Origin: Mycobacterium scrofulaceum
GTDB taxonomy: Bacteria; Actinomycetota; Actinomycetes; Mycobacteriales; Mycobacteriaceae
Length of the DNA: 64,000 bases
Assembly: GCF_002086735.1 (NCBI RefSeq)
Contig: NZ_MVIJ01000002.1
Coordinates: 62,001-126,000, forward strand
Direction of reading: 5' to 3'
Shown here: piece after piece, positions 40,569 through 49,580 of the stretch
Layout: the number at the start of each line of letters is the position of its first letter
How positions within the stretch are numbered: the stretch's first letter is position 1
Notes under the pieces: model-generated
Seen by the model: the letters and a program-made list of their open reading frames with translations, nothing else
Databases searched by the model: none
What the model was told of the DNA's origin: nothing
Position numbers and translations under genes: made by a program

Positions 40569-42497
40569 TCAATCGCGGTGCCGGCCATCGAAGAAATGGT
40601 CATCGGTGATGGAACCCGGCGGGCGGTTCCACTCCGGGTCGTAGATCGCCGGAGTGCGCGGGCCCAGCGTGACCGGGGGCAGCCCGGGGATCCTGATCTG
40701 GATGGCACCGGCGCGGCGGCGGTGTTCAGCGGTCAGGCCGTCGGCTTCCAACGCGTCGCCGTGGCCCGAAACGATGTGGGCCATGCTGTGCAGCGCCTCG
40801 CTGCCCGGAGCGTAGTAGTGCGAATGAGCGCGGGGGTCGACGCCGCCGGAGCCGGGCACCTCGGCGCGGAAGCGCACCGATCCGAAGCCGTCGACGGCGG
40901 GGTCGGCGCCCAAGCCGGGGTCGGTGCCAGTCAGCTGCCCGAGGATGTCGCCGCCGAAGAAGTGCCTGCTCAGCCCATCGAGCTGCCCGATCATTCCCAC
41001 CGGATCGGTGGAGGCGTCGCCGACGAAGACGTGGCCGCCGTCCAGGTGGAAGTCGGCGGCGCTTTTGGCCGCGTCGGTGCCCGGACAGCCAAGCAGCACA
41101 GCGTCATTGGCGCGCATGCCGTGCACGGCGAACGCGTCGGCCACCGTCGTCGACCCGTACGAGTGGCCCAGCGCGGTGACGTGCTGGTCGCCGCCGAGGT
41201 GAGTCGCCCACAGGCCGTTCACTTCCCGCGCCAGCGCCGCACCACCTGCCCGTGCGAGGTGGGGCGTGGAGATGCGCTGGACGTCGGAGGGGCGGTCGGG
41301 GGCGTCGTAGCCCATCCACGCGATCACGGCCGTGGGGTGGTCCGGATCGGCGGCGTTGGCCTGGGCGAAGAGGCTGAGGGCGTCGTTGTGGCCGTCGTGC
41401 AGCCAGCCGCCCCGCACGCTGCTGTTGGTGCCGGGCACGATCACCGCGGTGTTCTTCGCCGTGTCCGGGTTGCCGATGGCGATCGCCGCGCGGCCCTTGC
41501 CGCCGAACGCCACCGGGTCGTAGGCGAACAGGTAGACCGGGTTGGGATGCTGGGCATCACCCGCGTCGTGGTCGAGGCCCCGGCTGACTTCGTCGGCGTT
41601 TCGGTAGCGGGTGACGTCGGCGGCGGCGAGGCCGTATCTCGCCGGATCGCGCAGCACGTCGTCCACGGAGACGCCGCTGCGGCGGGCGGTGTCACGCACC
41701 CGCTCGAGGTCCCGCGCCAGGACGACCGTATTGGCGGCATTGCGCGCGAGGATCGGAACGCCATTCAGATTGCCGATCTGATCGGGGTTTTCGGCGATGA
41801 AGCGCCGCCGCTGCTGCGCGGTCAGCGAAGTCCACCACCGATGCACGTCCTCGGCGCCGGCGGCCGGGATCTGCGTGCCCGCGTCGGCTTGCCGCGGCGA
41901 CGACGGGTCGTAGCCGTCGGCGCCCAGGTGGCCCAGCGACTTCTGCAACGTCGCCGAGTACCGGCTGCGCAGCGACTTACTCTGAGCCAGTGCGGCTTTG
42001 GTGCCGTCGATGGCATCGTCTTCGCACGCGCGGATCAGGGCGTCGAGCGCCGCCTCGTCGGTCGCGCCGCCCCGTTGCGTCTCGACGGCCTGGACGATCA
42101 CGTCGTCGAGCTCTTGCAGCTGAGCTTCCAGGCGGGCGATCTCGCCGGCTTGGGCCCCTTGCGCCTCCGCGAGCGCCGCGGCGACGTTCTTCAGGTCGGC
42201 GCCGATCTTGGGCAACTGCAGCGACTGCGCTCCCAGTGCCCTGATCACTCGCCGCACTTCGGCGGAGTCGTTGATCGGATGGCCCCCTCCCTGAGGGTTC
42301 CAGGCCGCGCCGAACCGCTCGCGTGCGCGTTCGAAGGCTTCGTTGGCATCCCGGGTGCAGCCGCCCGCTCGGTGAAATGCCTCCGCCAGGTCCGAGATCT
42401 CCGACGGGCTCCCGGCCTGCAGGCTCCGGTTGATCGCCCACGGATCGCCGCCGGCTTCGGCGATCAGCGCCGGGACGCTTATGAGCCGGAGCCGCAT
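40569..42497 (-). CDS. DUF1023 alpha/beta-hydrolase with helical N-terminal domain
   Basis: A 642-residue cytosolic protein. The first ~200 residues are helical (SLQAGSPSEISDLAEAFHRA; long Gln/Leu coil near residue 110), resembling the WXG-like N-termini of mycobacterial hydrolases. The C-terminal DUF1023 domain has the nucleophile GHSYGSTTVADAFA near residue 445, and a candidate catalytic His near VSGHGDAL. ATG at 42497 is used; upstream codons are Arg/Gly-rich. Substrate unknown. Confidence 0.88.
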   Translation of the reverse strand: MRLRLISVPALIAEAGGDPWAINRSLQAGSPSEISDLAEAFHRAGGCTRDANEAFERARERFGAAWNPQGGGHPINDSAEVRRVIRALGAQSLQLPKIGADLKNVAAALAEAQGAQAGEIARLEAQLQELDDVIVQAVETQRGGATDEAALDALIRACEDDAIDGTKAALAQSKSLRSRYSATLQKSLGHLGADGYDPSSPRQADAGTQIPAAGAEDVHRWWTSLTAQQRRRFIAENPDQIGNLNGVPILARNAANTVVLARDLERVRDTARRSGVSVDDVLRDPARYGLAAADVTRYRNADEVSRGLDHDAGDAQHPNPVYLFAYDPVAFGGKGRAAIAIGNPDTAKNTAVIVPGTNSSVRGGWLHDGHNDALSLFAQANAADPDHPTAVIAWMGYDAPDRPSDVQRISTPHLARAGGAALAREVNGLWATHLGGDQHVTALGHSYGSTTVADAFAVHGMRANDAVLLGCPGTDAAKSAADFHLDGGHVFVGDASTDPVGMIGQLDGLSRHFFGGDILGQLTGTDPGLGADPAVDGFGSVRFRAEVPGSGGVDPRAHSHYYAPGSEALHSMAHIVSGHGDALEADGLTAEHRRRAGAIQIRIPGLPPVTLGPRTPAIYDPEWNRPPGSITDDHFFDGRHRD

Positions 42498-42962
42498 CGC
42501 ACCGCCCGCCGTTGTGCCGCGTCCCGGCCGTCCATGCGGGCGCACTCTACTAGTCGATCCGGTCTCGCGCGGTTCACCAGGGGCCCCGGTTGTGGGCAAC
42601 TGCCCGCCGGTGGCACCCGTGCGCCGCCTTCCGCCGATTGTCTGGCATTTCAAGGTGTTTCGCACGGCCCGGAGGACTTAAACCTGTGGGGTGAACGCGC
42701 AGGCCGAAGGCTATCTGAGCTTCGACGGCGCCCAGTCGAACTGGCTGCCGTGTGGGTGGACGACGGATGGGCGGCGGTGGACCCCGCGGCCGCCCTGAGC
42801 GATGGTCCCGAATCCGGCGGGCGGCGTTAGTCCGCCGCGAAGCCGATTATTCAGCTTTTCATAAGCTGCTTTTTCCCTGTGTTCCCTATTCTTCCTTCTT
42901 CTGTCGCATTGGAGCCGGCGCCGAGAGCCTCGTCAACGGCGTGAAGAAAGGATCCGGATCGC
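42498..42962. other. 465-bp intergenic region, possible gene remnant
   Basis: No convincing gene. A 35-codon frame at 42691-42798 (GTG start) encodes MNAQAEGYLSFDGAQSNWLP and ends in TDGRRWTPRPP; it reads like a real protein beginning that stops early and may be a fragment. The AT-rich tail (about 42850-42910) probably holds the promoter of the DUF732 gene that follows. Confidence 0.4.
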
Positions 42963-43310
42963 ATGCCTTCACCCCGCTGGCTGGCCCGAGTGGCTGCCCC
43001 CGTCATGGTCGGCGCCGCCGTCCTCGCGAGCCCCGCGATCGCGGCCGCCGATGCCAACGACGACGCCTACCTCGCCCAACTGCGCGCCCAGGGCTTCAGC
43101 TGGCCGCCGGACCACGATGCCGCCCTGGTGGGGATGGGGCGCCTGATTTGTGACGACCTGGGCTGGGGCTGGACCTACGACCAGATTGCCCAGAACATTC
43201 ACAACGAGTTGGATCCGCGCAACGTGACGTTGGGCGACCTCCAATCCATGGTGAGCATCGCGCATGCGACGTATTGCCCGCTTCAGCGGTGCTGGGCCGC
43301 GCACTGCTGA
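42963..43310 (+). CDS. Exported DUF732 protein
   Basis: A 115-residue DUF732 paralogue. An Ala/Val-rich signal peptide (VAAPVMVGAAVLASPAIAAA) is followed by DDAYLAQLRAQGFSWPPDHDA and four cysteines, three near the C-terminus (TYCPLQRCWAAHC). It starts after GAAAGGATCC. Function unknown. Confidence 0.9.
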   Translation: MPSPRWLARVAAPVMVGAAVLASPAIAAADANDDAYLAQLRAQGFSWPPDHDAALVGMGRLICDDLGWGWTYDQIAQNIHNELDPRNVTLGDLQSMVSIAHATYCPLQRCWAAHC

Positions 43311-43468
43311 AAGGTGCCAGCGCCGGTCCTTCGGCGCCGCAACAATGGCCGCGGTTTCTTTGAGGAATTGCGCCGGAATTTCTTAACGCCATTTGCATCA
43401 CACGGCCTTTAATGCTGGTGTAGCGTCCCGATCAATTTCACAGCGGAACGTGGCAGAAAGACCGAGCG

Positions 43469-44218
43469 ATGAAAGCAGCAATCGCGGCCGCGACGGCAGC
43501 CGTTTTTGCTTTGGGTCTGCCCAGTGCCGCACCGGCTCATGCCGAGACGACTGCCACCGTCAAAGCGCCGACCACTCCGCGCATGAATGGCTCGACCTCG
43601 AAGTCCGGCCAAGACGGCGTGTACAACGCCGGGCAGGTCCTGAGCCTGGTGTGCCACGCCGCGGGTGAGCCGGTGCGGGGGTTCTTCAGCTACCAGATCG
43701 CCAACGGCGGCTGGGACAGCCTCTGGTACAAGACGACTGACGGTCACTACGTCGCCGACGTCGACGTCGACACGCACACCCTGGACGCGCTTGGCCCCGA
43801 CTGCGGCGGTGGCGGTGGCGGTGCGGCGGCCGCCGCACCGGCCGGTCAGGACAAGGCGGCTCGCGCGATGGCGTGGGCGCGCGGCCAGATGGCGGCCGAT
43901 CCCGACAACACGGTTCAATGCGAGGCTTTCGTGGAGCAGGCCTACAACCACGCGTTCAGGTACCCGTCGGCGATGGATGCTTTCAACGATTTCAACCGCA
44001 AGGGGCTGATCCACACCAACGCCGACGGCATCCCGGAAGGCGCGCTCGTTTTCACGAGCAATCCGGGATTCGACCACGGCACCGGGCACGTCATGCTCAG
44101 CGAGGGTAACGGCCAATACCTCACCGCCAATTACTTCACCCCGCCGCGCATCCGGGAGATCAGGCCGAGCCCCAACGATTCGCAGAACATCTTCCTCGGC
44201 TGGGCGTACGCGCCGTAG
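43469..44218 (+). CDS. Secreted two-domain protein: SH3-like plus CHAP/NlpC-like
   Basis: A 249-residue exported protein. The signal peptide ends at APAHA. Residues about 50-95 (VYNAGQVLSLVCHAAGEPVR ... WDSLWYKTTDGHYVADV) look like a bacterial SH3 domain. After a Gly/Ala linker, the C-terminal ~115 residues resemble a papain-like CHAP/NlpC fold: Cys151 in VQCEAFVEQAY and His207 in GTGHVMLSEG. A peptidoglycan amidase or peptidase role is my inference. No partner gene is adjacent. Confidence 0.72.
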   Translation: MKAAIAAATAAVFALGLPSAAPAHAETTATVKAPTTPRMNGSTSKSGQDGVYNAGQVLSLVCHAAGEPVRGFFSYQIANGGWDSLWYKTTDGHYVADVDVDTHTLDALGPDCGGGGGGAAAAAPAGQDKAARAMAWARGQMAADPDNTVQCEAFVEQAYNHAFRYPSAMDAFNDFNRKGLIHTNADGIPEGALVFTSNPGFDHGTGHVMLSEGNGQYLTANYFTPPRIREIRPSPNDSQNIFLGWAYAP

Positions 44219-44263
44219 CCCTTGAGGCGTGAGCGCGCCGATGCCTGTGGTACGCACGTCCAC

Positions 44264-44494
44264 ATGAACAATCCTTCGCCCGGTCCGGGTTGGTGGCTGG
44301 CCTCCGACGGCAAGTGGTATCCCCAGCAATGGGAGTACACCTGGGATTACCGGGAGGGGGACACCGCGATGGACGAGATGAAGTTGCGGGCGGACGAGTT
44401 GGGCCGCCAGGGCTGGGAGATGGTGGGCATGGACGCCGACCACCGCGGAGCCTTCTCCGTCGCCTGCTTCTTCAAGCGGCCGATCGCGCCGTAA
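44264..44494 (+). CDS. Small DUF2510-like/DUF4177-like protein
   Basis: A 76-residue protein. The N-terminus PSPGPGWWLASDGKWYPQQW resembles the DUF2510 Trp-rich motif; the rest (MKLRADELGRQGWEMVGMDA) resembles DUF4177. ATG at 44264 is internal to a longer open frame and is chosen because it opens directly onto the motif. Function unknown. Confidence 0.65.
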   Translation: MNNPSPGPGWWLASDGKWYPQQWEYTWDYREGDTAMDEMKLRADELGRQGWEMVGMDADHRGAFSVACFFKRPIAP

Positions 44495-44614
44495 TCTTGG
44501 CGCCCGGGTCTATTCCGGTGTGAGGCGCGAGGCGGTTTGGGGTAAACGACGCAGTAACGCGGCCGGGACGCGTCGGTTCTGCAGTCGGGTCATGAGTGGA
44601 GAAGGCGGCGACAG

Positions 44615-44902
44615 ATGGTTCGTCAAGAGGGTGGCCGGTGGGACGTCGGCATCAAGGACAAGGCGGTGTACCTCGAGCGGGTGTCGGAGGGCGACGAGCG
44701 AATCTTCGACGATTCACTGGACTCCGAGGAGGCCCGCAAGTTGGCGGAGCTGCTCACGAAATTCGCGGACAAACTCGACGACTCCGAAGAGTCCGACGAC
44801 TCCGAGGATGACGGGGACTCCGAGGATGACGGGGACTCCGACGACGAGGACGGGAATTCCGACGACGACGGTGAGGACTCCGAAGGCTCGGAGCGAGACT
44901 AG
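44615..44902 (+). CDS. Small protein with acidic repeat tail
   Basis: A 95-residue protein. Residues 1-55 look folded (GIKDKAVYLERVSEGDERIF; EARKLAELLTKFADKLDD). The tail is almost pure Asp/Ser/Glu, including a near-exact 18-bp tandem repeat encoding SEDDGD. It is not recognised. Low-complexity acidic tails can bind metals or basic proteins, but nothing shows which. Confidence 0.6.
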   Translation: MVRQEGGRWDVGIKDKAVYLERVSEGDERIFDDSLDSEEARKLAELLTKFADKLDDSEESDDSEDDGDSEDDGDSDDEDGNSDDDGEDSEGSERD

Positions 44903-44928
44903 CCGCCCGTGCCGGAGGACGTTGCCCG

Positions 44929-45350
44929 TCAGCGCATTTGGGTGGCGTCCGGACGGTCCGGCTCGTCGGCCAGGGCGGCGCTGAGCCGGCGGGTCGCCGA
45001 GGCCAGCTGCGCTCCCATCCTGGTAACCGCCTCGCCGCTCATCGGCTCGGCGCTGGGCACCAGGCTGAGCATCAGGGCGATGCCGGAGCTGGGTTCGAGG
45101 ATCGGCGAGTCGATGTGGCTCACCTCGTAGGTGCGGTCCGGCTCCAGCTCGACCGGAAACCACTCCTCCTGGTGGATGAGCTCGTCGGTCAGCGCCTGTG
45201 CCAACTGGCTCAGCCGGGTGGAACGCACCTCGGCGCTGCGCACGATCAGTGCCAGCTCCTGCAGGCGCACGTCGGGCAGCAGGTGCAGCCCCACCGCGTA
45301 GCCGCGCTGCTGGGCGGCGGTGATCGCCCGGCGGTAGCGCTCACCGAGCG
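44929..45350 (-). pseudogene. IclR-type regulator, 3' remnant
   Basis: About 135 C-terminal residues of an IclR effector-binding domain: YRRAITAAQQRGYAVGLHLL, then SQLAQALTDELIHQEEWFPV and SSGIALMLSLVPSAEPMSG. The DNA-binding winged helix and the first half of the effector domain are missing. The frame runs on into an unrelated antisense reading of the amidohydrolase remnant. It is therefore a truncated gene, cut near 45350. Confidence 0.7.
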
Positions 45351-46203
45351 GCGGGCCGGTGTCGCGGCGGTGCCGATCCTGGCCGACGTGGATGCGGCGG
45401 TCGCCGAGGTCACCCGGTCGGCCGAATCCGGGCTGCGGGGCGGGATCCTGATCCCGGCGCGCTGGGTCGGCTACCCGCCGTACCACGACCGTCGCTACGA
45501 CAAGGTGTGGGCGGCCTGCCAGGACTTGCAGATGCCGATGCACACCCATTCCGGCCCCGCCCCGCAGGAGGAGTACGGCGGGCACCTGGGCATCTACGTC
45601 ACCGAGGTGCGCTAGTGGGGCGCCCGGCCGCTGTGGTTCGCGTTGTGGTCGGGCGTGTTCGAGCGCTTCCCGCGGCTGCGCTGGGGCGTCACCGAGTGCG
45701 AAGCGTTCTGGGCCAACGATCTGCTCTGGCTGATGGACACACGGTATCTGCGCGAGCACTCGGCCAAGAAGATGAGCCATCAGATGGAGGGCGACCTGAC
45801 GATGCCGCCGTCGGCCTACTTCGATGGCAACTGCTTCATCGGGGCCGCCACCACCGAGCGCAGGGAGCTGGCCCAGCGCTACGAGATCGGCGTGTCCAAT
45901 TTGTTGTGGGGCAACGACTTTCCCCGTCCGGAGGGCACCTGGCCGCACACCCGCGAGTGGCTGCAGCGCTCGTTCTGGGACATTCGCAACGAGGAGATCC
46001 GCCAGATGCTGGGGCTGGCGGCGGCCGAGCTGTACAACTTCGATCTGGGCGCGCTCGCCGGGCTGGCCGAGCGCATCGGCCCGACCCCGGAGGACCTCGG
46101 CCAGGACGACGCGGTGAGCGTCCCGAAGTGGGAGGCGGCCCGCCGGACCGGCCGCCACTGGCTGACGGCCGCCGAGCTGATCCCCGACCTGGTGGAGAAC
46201 TGA
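45350..46203 (+). pseudogene. Amidohydrolase-2 family gene, 5'-truncated with an internal stop
   Basis: Reads as a TIM-barrel metal hydrolase (COG2159 type). It begins mid-domain (LADVDAAVAEVTRSAESGLR), has the metal-site HTHSGPAPQ, hits TAG at 45613-45615, then continues in the same frame with GARPLWFALWSGVFERFPRL and the catalytic Asp in WGNDFPRPEGTW. The stop replaces what is probably a Trp codon in EVR(W)WGARPLW. The N-terminal HxH metal motif is absent. Not functional as a full enzyme. Confidence 0.75.
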
Positions 46204-46321
46204 ATCGGCGGCATCGTTTCGGCGTTTTTACCCGCAAAAAGGGCCGTCATAAAACATACTGATGGCGCTTCGCGCGCACCCCGGGCTGTGAGCGCACCCC
46301 TACTCACAAGGCAAAGACGCC

Positions 46322-47572
46322 ATGGATTTTGGGTTACTGACGCCGGAGGTCAACTCCGCCCGCATGTATGCGGGCCCCGGTTCTGGTCCGATGCTTGCCG
46401 CCGCGGCGGCCTGGGATGCGATAGCCGCTCAGCTGGAATCAGCTGCGAACGGCTACTTTTCGGAAATCACGGGCCTGGCGGGGCAAACGTGGTTTGGTCC
46501 GTCGTCGATGCGGATGGTCGCCGCAGCCGGCCCCTATATGGCATGGCTGCAAGCGAGCGCCGCCCAGGCTGCCCAAACCTCGGCTCAGGCGTATGCGGCG
46601 GCGGCCGCCTACGAGTTGGCGTTCGCCATGACTGTGCCCCCACCGGTGATCGCGGCCAACCGCGCACAACTGCTGGCGCTGATCGCAACCAATTTCTTCG
46701 GGCAGAACACCCCCGCGATCGCGGCTACCGAAGCCCAGTACATGGAGATGTGGGCACAAGACGCCACCGCGATGTACACGTACGCTGCTGACTCCTCGAC
46801 CATGAGCACGCTGACCTCGTTCAACGAGCCGCCGCCGACCACCAGCCAAGCCGGGCAGGCCGACCAAACCCGGGCGCTGGCCCAGTCCGTCGCCAATACC
46901 ACCGGTGCCCGCACCCAATCCCTCGTGCAGCAGGCGTCGACCAACACCACGGCCCACAGCATCGACTACACCCCGCCCGCCAGCCTCGACCCCTCGATCC
47001 CGCCGGGCGGGACTGCCACCGTTCCACCCGGCAGCATCATTTCCGTCGGGACCAACACACATCTGGTCGTCGACAGCGGATCGGTCACGTTGTCACCCTC
47101 CCCGGTCGTCGGCGGCTTCGCGGTCACCGCCAAGTCCGCCATGACGCTCAACCCCGGCAGCGTCTTTCTCGCCGTCTCTGGATGGTCAGAGGGTGGCGTG
47201 CCGGTCAACCCGGGCTCCCTCATCACCGTGGGCACCCAGGCCGTCACCCTCACGCCCACCCACGTGTTGGTCCCGGGCCTCGGCACCCTGCAGACCGGCT
47301 CCGTCACGCTCGGCGCCCAGTCGGGCATCCTCACCGCGAACGACACGGCCACGGGCTTCGCCGGCGTCGCAGGCGCCACCATCACGAACAGCGCCGGCAC
47401 CGTCTCTTACACCGCCAACGTCGGAATACCTCAGTTGGCCGCGTTGAGCACCACCCCAGGCCTGACCGGAACCGCTGGAATCCAGCCGCAACTCAACGCG
47501 GAGGCGCTTGCGGACTGGGCGCGTCGCCTCGCCGTCGGCCCTTCCATCGAAGTAGCGGCCGGTTTAGGGTAG
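46322..47572 (+). CDS. PPE family protein with unusual beta-repeat C-terminus
   Basis: A 416-residue type VII secretion substrate. The PPE domain fills about residues 1-175: [20 protein letters not shown], the WxG-type turn WFGPSS at residue 57, and long Ala-rich helices. No PE gene precedes it. From about residue 220 the protein changes to Val/Thr/Gly-rich segments with repeated PGS-hydrophobic-VG units ([31 protein letters not shown]), suggestive of beta-solenoid structure and unlike the common SVP or MPTR tails. Confidence 0.93.
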   Translation: MDFGLLTPEVNSARMYAGPGSGPMLAAAAAWDAIAAQLESAANGYFSEITGLAGQTWFGPSSMRMVAAAGPYMAWLQASAAQAAQTSAQAYAAAAAYELAFAMTVPPPVIAANRAQLLALIATNFFGQNTPAIAATEAQYMEMWAQDATAMYTYAADSSTMSTLTSFNEPPPTTSQAGQADQTRALAQSVANTTGARTQSLVQQASTNTTAHSIDYTPPASLDPSIPPGGTATVPPGSIISVGTNTHLVVDSGSVTLSPSPVVGGFAVTAKSAMTLNPGSVFLAVSGWSEGGVPVNPGSLITVGTQAVTLTPTHVLVPGLGTLQTGSVTLGAQSGILTANDTATGFAGVAGATITNSAGTVSYTANVGIPQLAALSTTPGLTGTAGIQPQLNAEALADWARRLAVGPSIEVAAGLG

Positions 47573-47669
47573 AACAATCCGCACTCATCGAAGATTCGGG
47601 CCGAAGAGAGCTGTATTCGGTTGCAGCACATGATATTTGATCGAACGACGAGGCAGACTTCCTCCGGTC

Positions 47670-47927
47670 GTGGAGTCGGCGAATGACCAAAGTTTGCACA
47701 AGATTAGCGGTTTCGCTGACGCCGATGGGTTGAGCGTGCCTCTGAAACGCGTTGACGAGTTGATGCCCGGAGACAAGATTCGCATGAAGATCGGGCATGC
47801 GACCGTCGTGGCGACGGAGCCCCTCGATGACGGTCGCACCCTGCTCACCTTTGCCTACGGGACCAAGGCGCCCGCCGACAACGATCTCACCGTGGACGTC
47901 CTGAACCCCGACGAGTGGGGTTGGTGA
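47670..47927 (+). CDS. Hypothetical protein of 85 residues
   Basis: The core KRVDELMPGDKIRMKIGHAT followed by VVATEPLDDGRTLLTFAYG reads like one beta-rich unit, faintly similar to Hint-type folds, without their catalytic residues. GTG at 47670 is my choice; TTG at 47637 is possible and neither has a good ribosome site. It lies 97 bp after the PPE gene. Unknown function. Confidence 0.5.
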   Translation: MESANDQSLHKISGFADADGLSVPLKRVDELMPGDKIRMKIGHATVVATEPLDDGRTLLTFAYGTKAPADNDLTVDVLNPDEWGW

Positions 47928-48001
47928 CGGCCAAGACCTTGTCGGCGCCGGCTCGGGGTACGACTATTGGGGGAATGGTCGTGGACACGGAGGAGTTTGC
48001 G

Positions 48002-48502
48002 ATGGCCTCGGACCGCTTGAAAATCGTCGCCGGTCTATGCGCCGCGTCGCTCCCGATCGTCCTGTCGCTTTCCCCGGTCGCCTCCGCCGACAACCCGTCC
48101 TGGAACGGCCAGTACGCGATCACGTTCATGGTCGGTCCCAAGGCCGGGACCAGCATGGCGGTCGGCAACCCGGAGGGGCAGCACACCGAGACCTACGGCT
48201 TCCGCTCGAGCTGCACCAACGGCAAGTGCGTCGCCACCATCGTCAGCGGCCCCCCGCCGAGCAACCCGACGGTTCCGCAGCCGGTTCAGTTCACCTGGGA
48301 TGGAAGGTCCTGGTCGCAGGTCAGCGATTTCCAGTGGGACTGCATGATGCCCGACACCTCGATCGAGTGGAATCCGGCCCGGGCCACGGTGCGCTACACG
48401 CCCCAACCCGACGGCTCGCTGGACGGGCTGATGCACACCGACATCTTGAGCGGCGCGTGCCAGGGCACTATTGACATGGACATGAAGGCTGAGCGCGTGT
48501 GA
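48002..48502 (+). CDS. Exported hypothetical protein
   Basis: A 166-residue secreted protein. The signal peptide spans about residues 8-30 (IVAGLCAASLPIVLSLSP ... ASA). The mature part has four cysteines, likely two disulfides, and a Trp-rich middle (FTWDGRSWSQVSDFQWDC). GGAGGAG lies 7 nt before the ATG at 48002. It resembles mycobacterial secreted proteins of unknown role. Confidence 0.82.
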   Translation: MASDRLKIVAGLCAASLPIVLSLSPVASADNPSWNGQYAITFMVGPKAGTSMAVGNPEGQHTETYGFRSSCTNGKCVATIVSGPPPSNPTVPQPVQFTWDGRSWSQVSDFQWDCMMPDTSIEWNPARATVRYTPQPDGSLDGLMHTDILSGACQGTIDMDMKAERV

Positions 48503-48580
48503 ACGGGGACGCGCGGTCTCGTTGAAGTTATGGCGCGCCAGGCATCTCGATAGTGACTGGCGGTTTGCCGGTGTTTGCGG

Positions 48581-48880
48581 CTAGTGGGGCTGGTTGGCCA
48601 TGAAGCACTGCACTTGTTTGACGGCGTCCTCGGGCTTCACGCCCATTTCCACCAGCCGTTGCACGACCTGTTCGGAAGGCACACCACCGTCGATATCCGT
48701 CGCGATCACGTGGACGCTGGGAAACCAGTTTTCAGCGCTGACTCCCGGCGGCGGGGGCTTCGCATCGCCCCCAATGCACTGAACGTAACCGTTGACGCCC
48801 GTCTCGGCGTGAGCCGGCGACGCCCCCATCGGCACGGCGACGGCCATGCCGACCGTCGCGGCGACATAGATGAAACGCAT
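48581..48880 (-). CDS. Exported DUF732-like protein
   Basis: A 99-residue protein with signal peptide FIYVAATVGMAVAVPMGASP ending at AHA. The mature part has two cysteines (YVQCIGGD; VQCFMANQ) and a helical end (SEQVVQRLVEMGVKPEDAVKQ). This is the DUF732 layout but more divergent than the neighbours. Convergent with the exported protein at 48.0-48.5 kb. Confidence 0.78.
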   Translation of the reverse strand: MRFIYVAATVGMAVAVPMGASPAHAETGVNGYVQCIGGDAKPPPPGVSAENWFPSVHVIATDIDGGVPSEQVVQRLVEMGVKPEDAVKQVQCFMANQPH

Positions 48881-48984
48881 CCTCGCATTATCCCGCGTCT
48901 GCGCTTTTGCGGAAGACCCGCTTTTGGAGGTCGGCCCGCAGTGGCAGCCGCGAAGCCCGCTCGAGGCGATGAGATCATGAGCGG

Positions 48985-49317
48985 ATGACCACCCAGACCT
49001 GCATGGGTTGTGGCCTGCAAACCCGGTACTCGTATGGGCGCACCTGCATGGGTTGCGGCCTGGAAACCCGCTACTCGTACGGGAGCCGTCCGGATCTTTA
49101 CGAGCGGGCCGCGGCGGCGTCTGCCGCGCTGACGAGGATCATCAGCCTCAGCGACCGGCATCCCACGGCGGCGCTGGCGCTCACGGTGCCCAGCGTGATC
49201 ATCGGCTTGGCCGCGGTCGCGGCGTACCCGTTCGTGTTCGTGCCGATGCTGGTTCTGCTCGGCGTGGCCTTGGTGGCCTCCGCCCGCTACGAGGAAGCCC
49301 GCAACCCCTCGAAGTAG
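48985..49317 (+). CDS. Membrane protein with duplicated zinc-ribbon motif
   Basis: A 110-residue protein. It starts with two tandem copies of TCMGCGL(Q/E)TRYSYG (45-bp units at 48997-49041 and 49042-49086), giving two CxxC pairs that could form one zinc site. Two transmembrane helices follow (ALALTVPSVIIGLAAVAAYP and FVFVPMLVLLGVALVA). Unknown function. Confidence 0.75.
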   Translation: MTTQTCMGCGLQTRYSYGRTCMGCGLETRYSYGSRPDLYERAAAASAALTRIISLSDRHPTAALALTVPSVIIGLAAVAAYPFVFVPMLVLLGVALVASARYEEARNPSK

Positions 49318-49381
49318 TTGGTTGGTCGACACCAGCACCCGACGAGGGGGACGAAGCTCCCGCCCCCTACAGCGCTGGCGA

Positions 49382-49507
49382 TCAGCAGCCGACCGGACCG
49401 CCGCCCGCCGGGCAGGTAGGGACGTTGATGGGTATGCAGCTCACCGACGTCGTCGAGCCGGCGAACGCGAGAAGAATTGCAAACAAGCCTTTCTTCCCCC
49501 TGATCAT
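49382..49507 (-). CDS. Possible exported 41-residue cysteine peptide
   Basis: A short frame with a clear signal-like start (MIRGKKGLFAILLAFAGSTT) followed by a compact mature part, CIPINVPTCPAGGGPVGC, with three cysteines (24, 32, 41). The signal end does not fit a standard lipobox. No ribosome site is evident. It is the last frame of the type VII-linked operon, 73 bp after the membrane-anchored gene. Confidence 0.45.
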   Translation of the reverse strand: MIRGKKGLFAILLAFAGSTTSVSCIPINVPTCPAGGGPVGC

Positions 49508-49580
49508 GAGTTGAAAGCTTACGCCCAGCAGGGATCTTCATTGGCGGATTCCGCAGAAGCAGCAGGAGTTTTGGCAGGCG

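Noticed and set aside
42691..42798. 35-codon frame beginning MNAQAEGYLSFDGAQSNWLP
   Set aside because: Protein-like, but too short, with badly spaced GGAGG and no neighbour that explains it. It is mentioned in the intergenic entry only.
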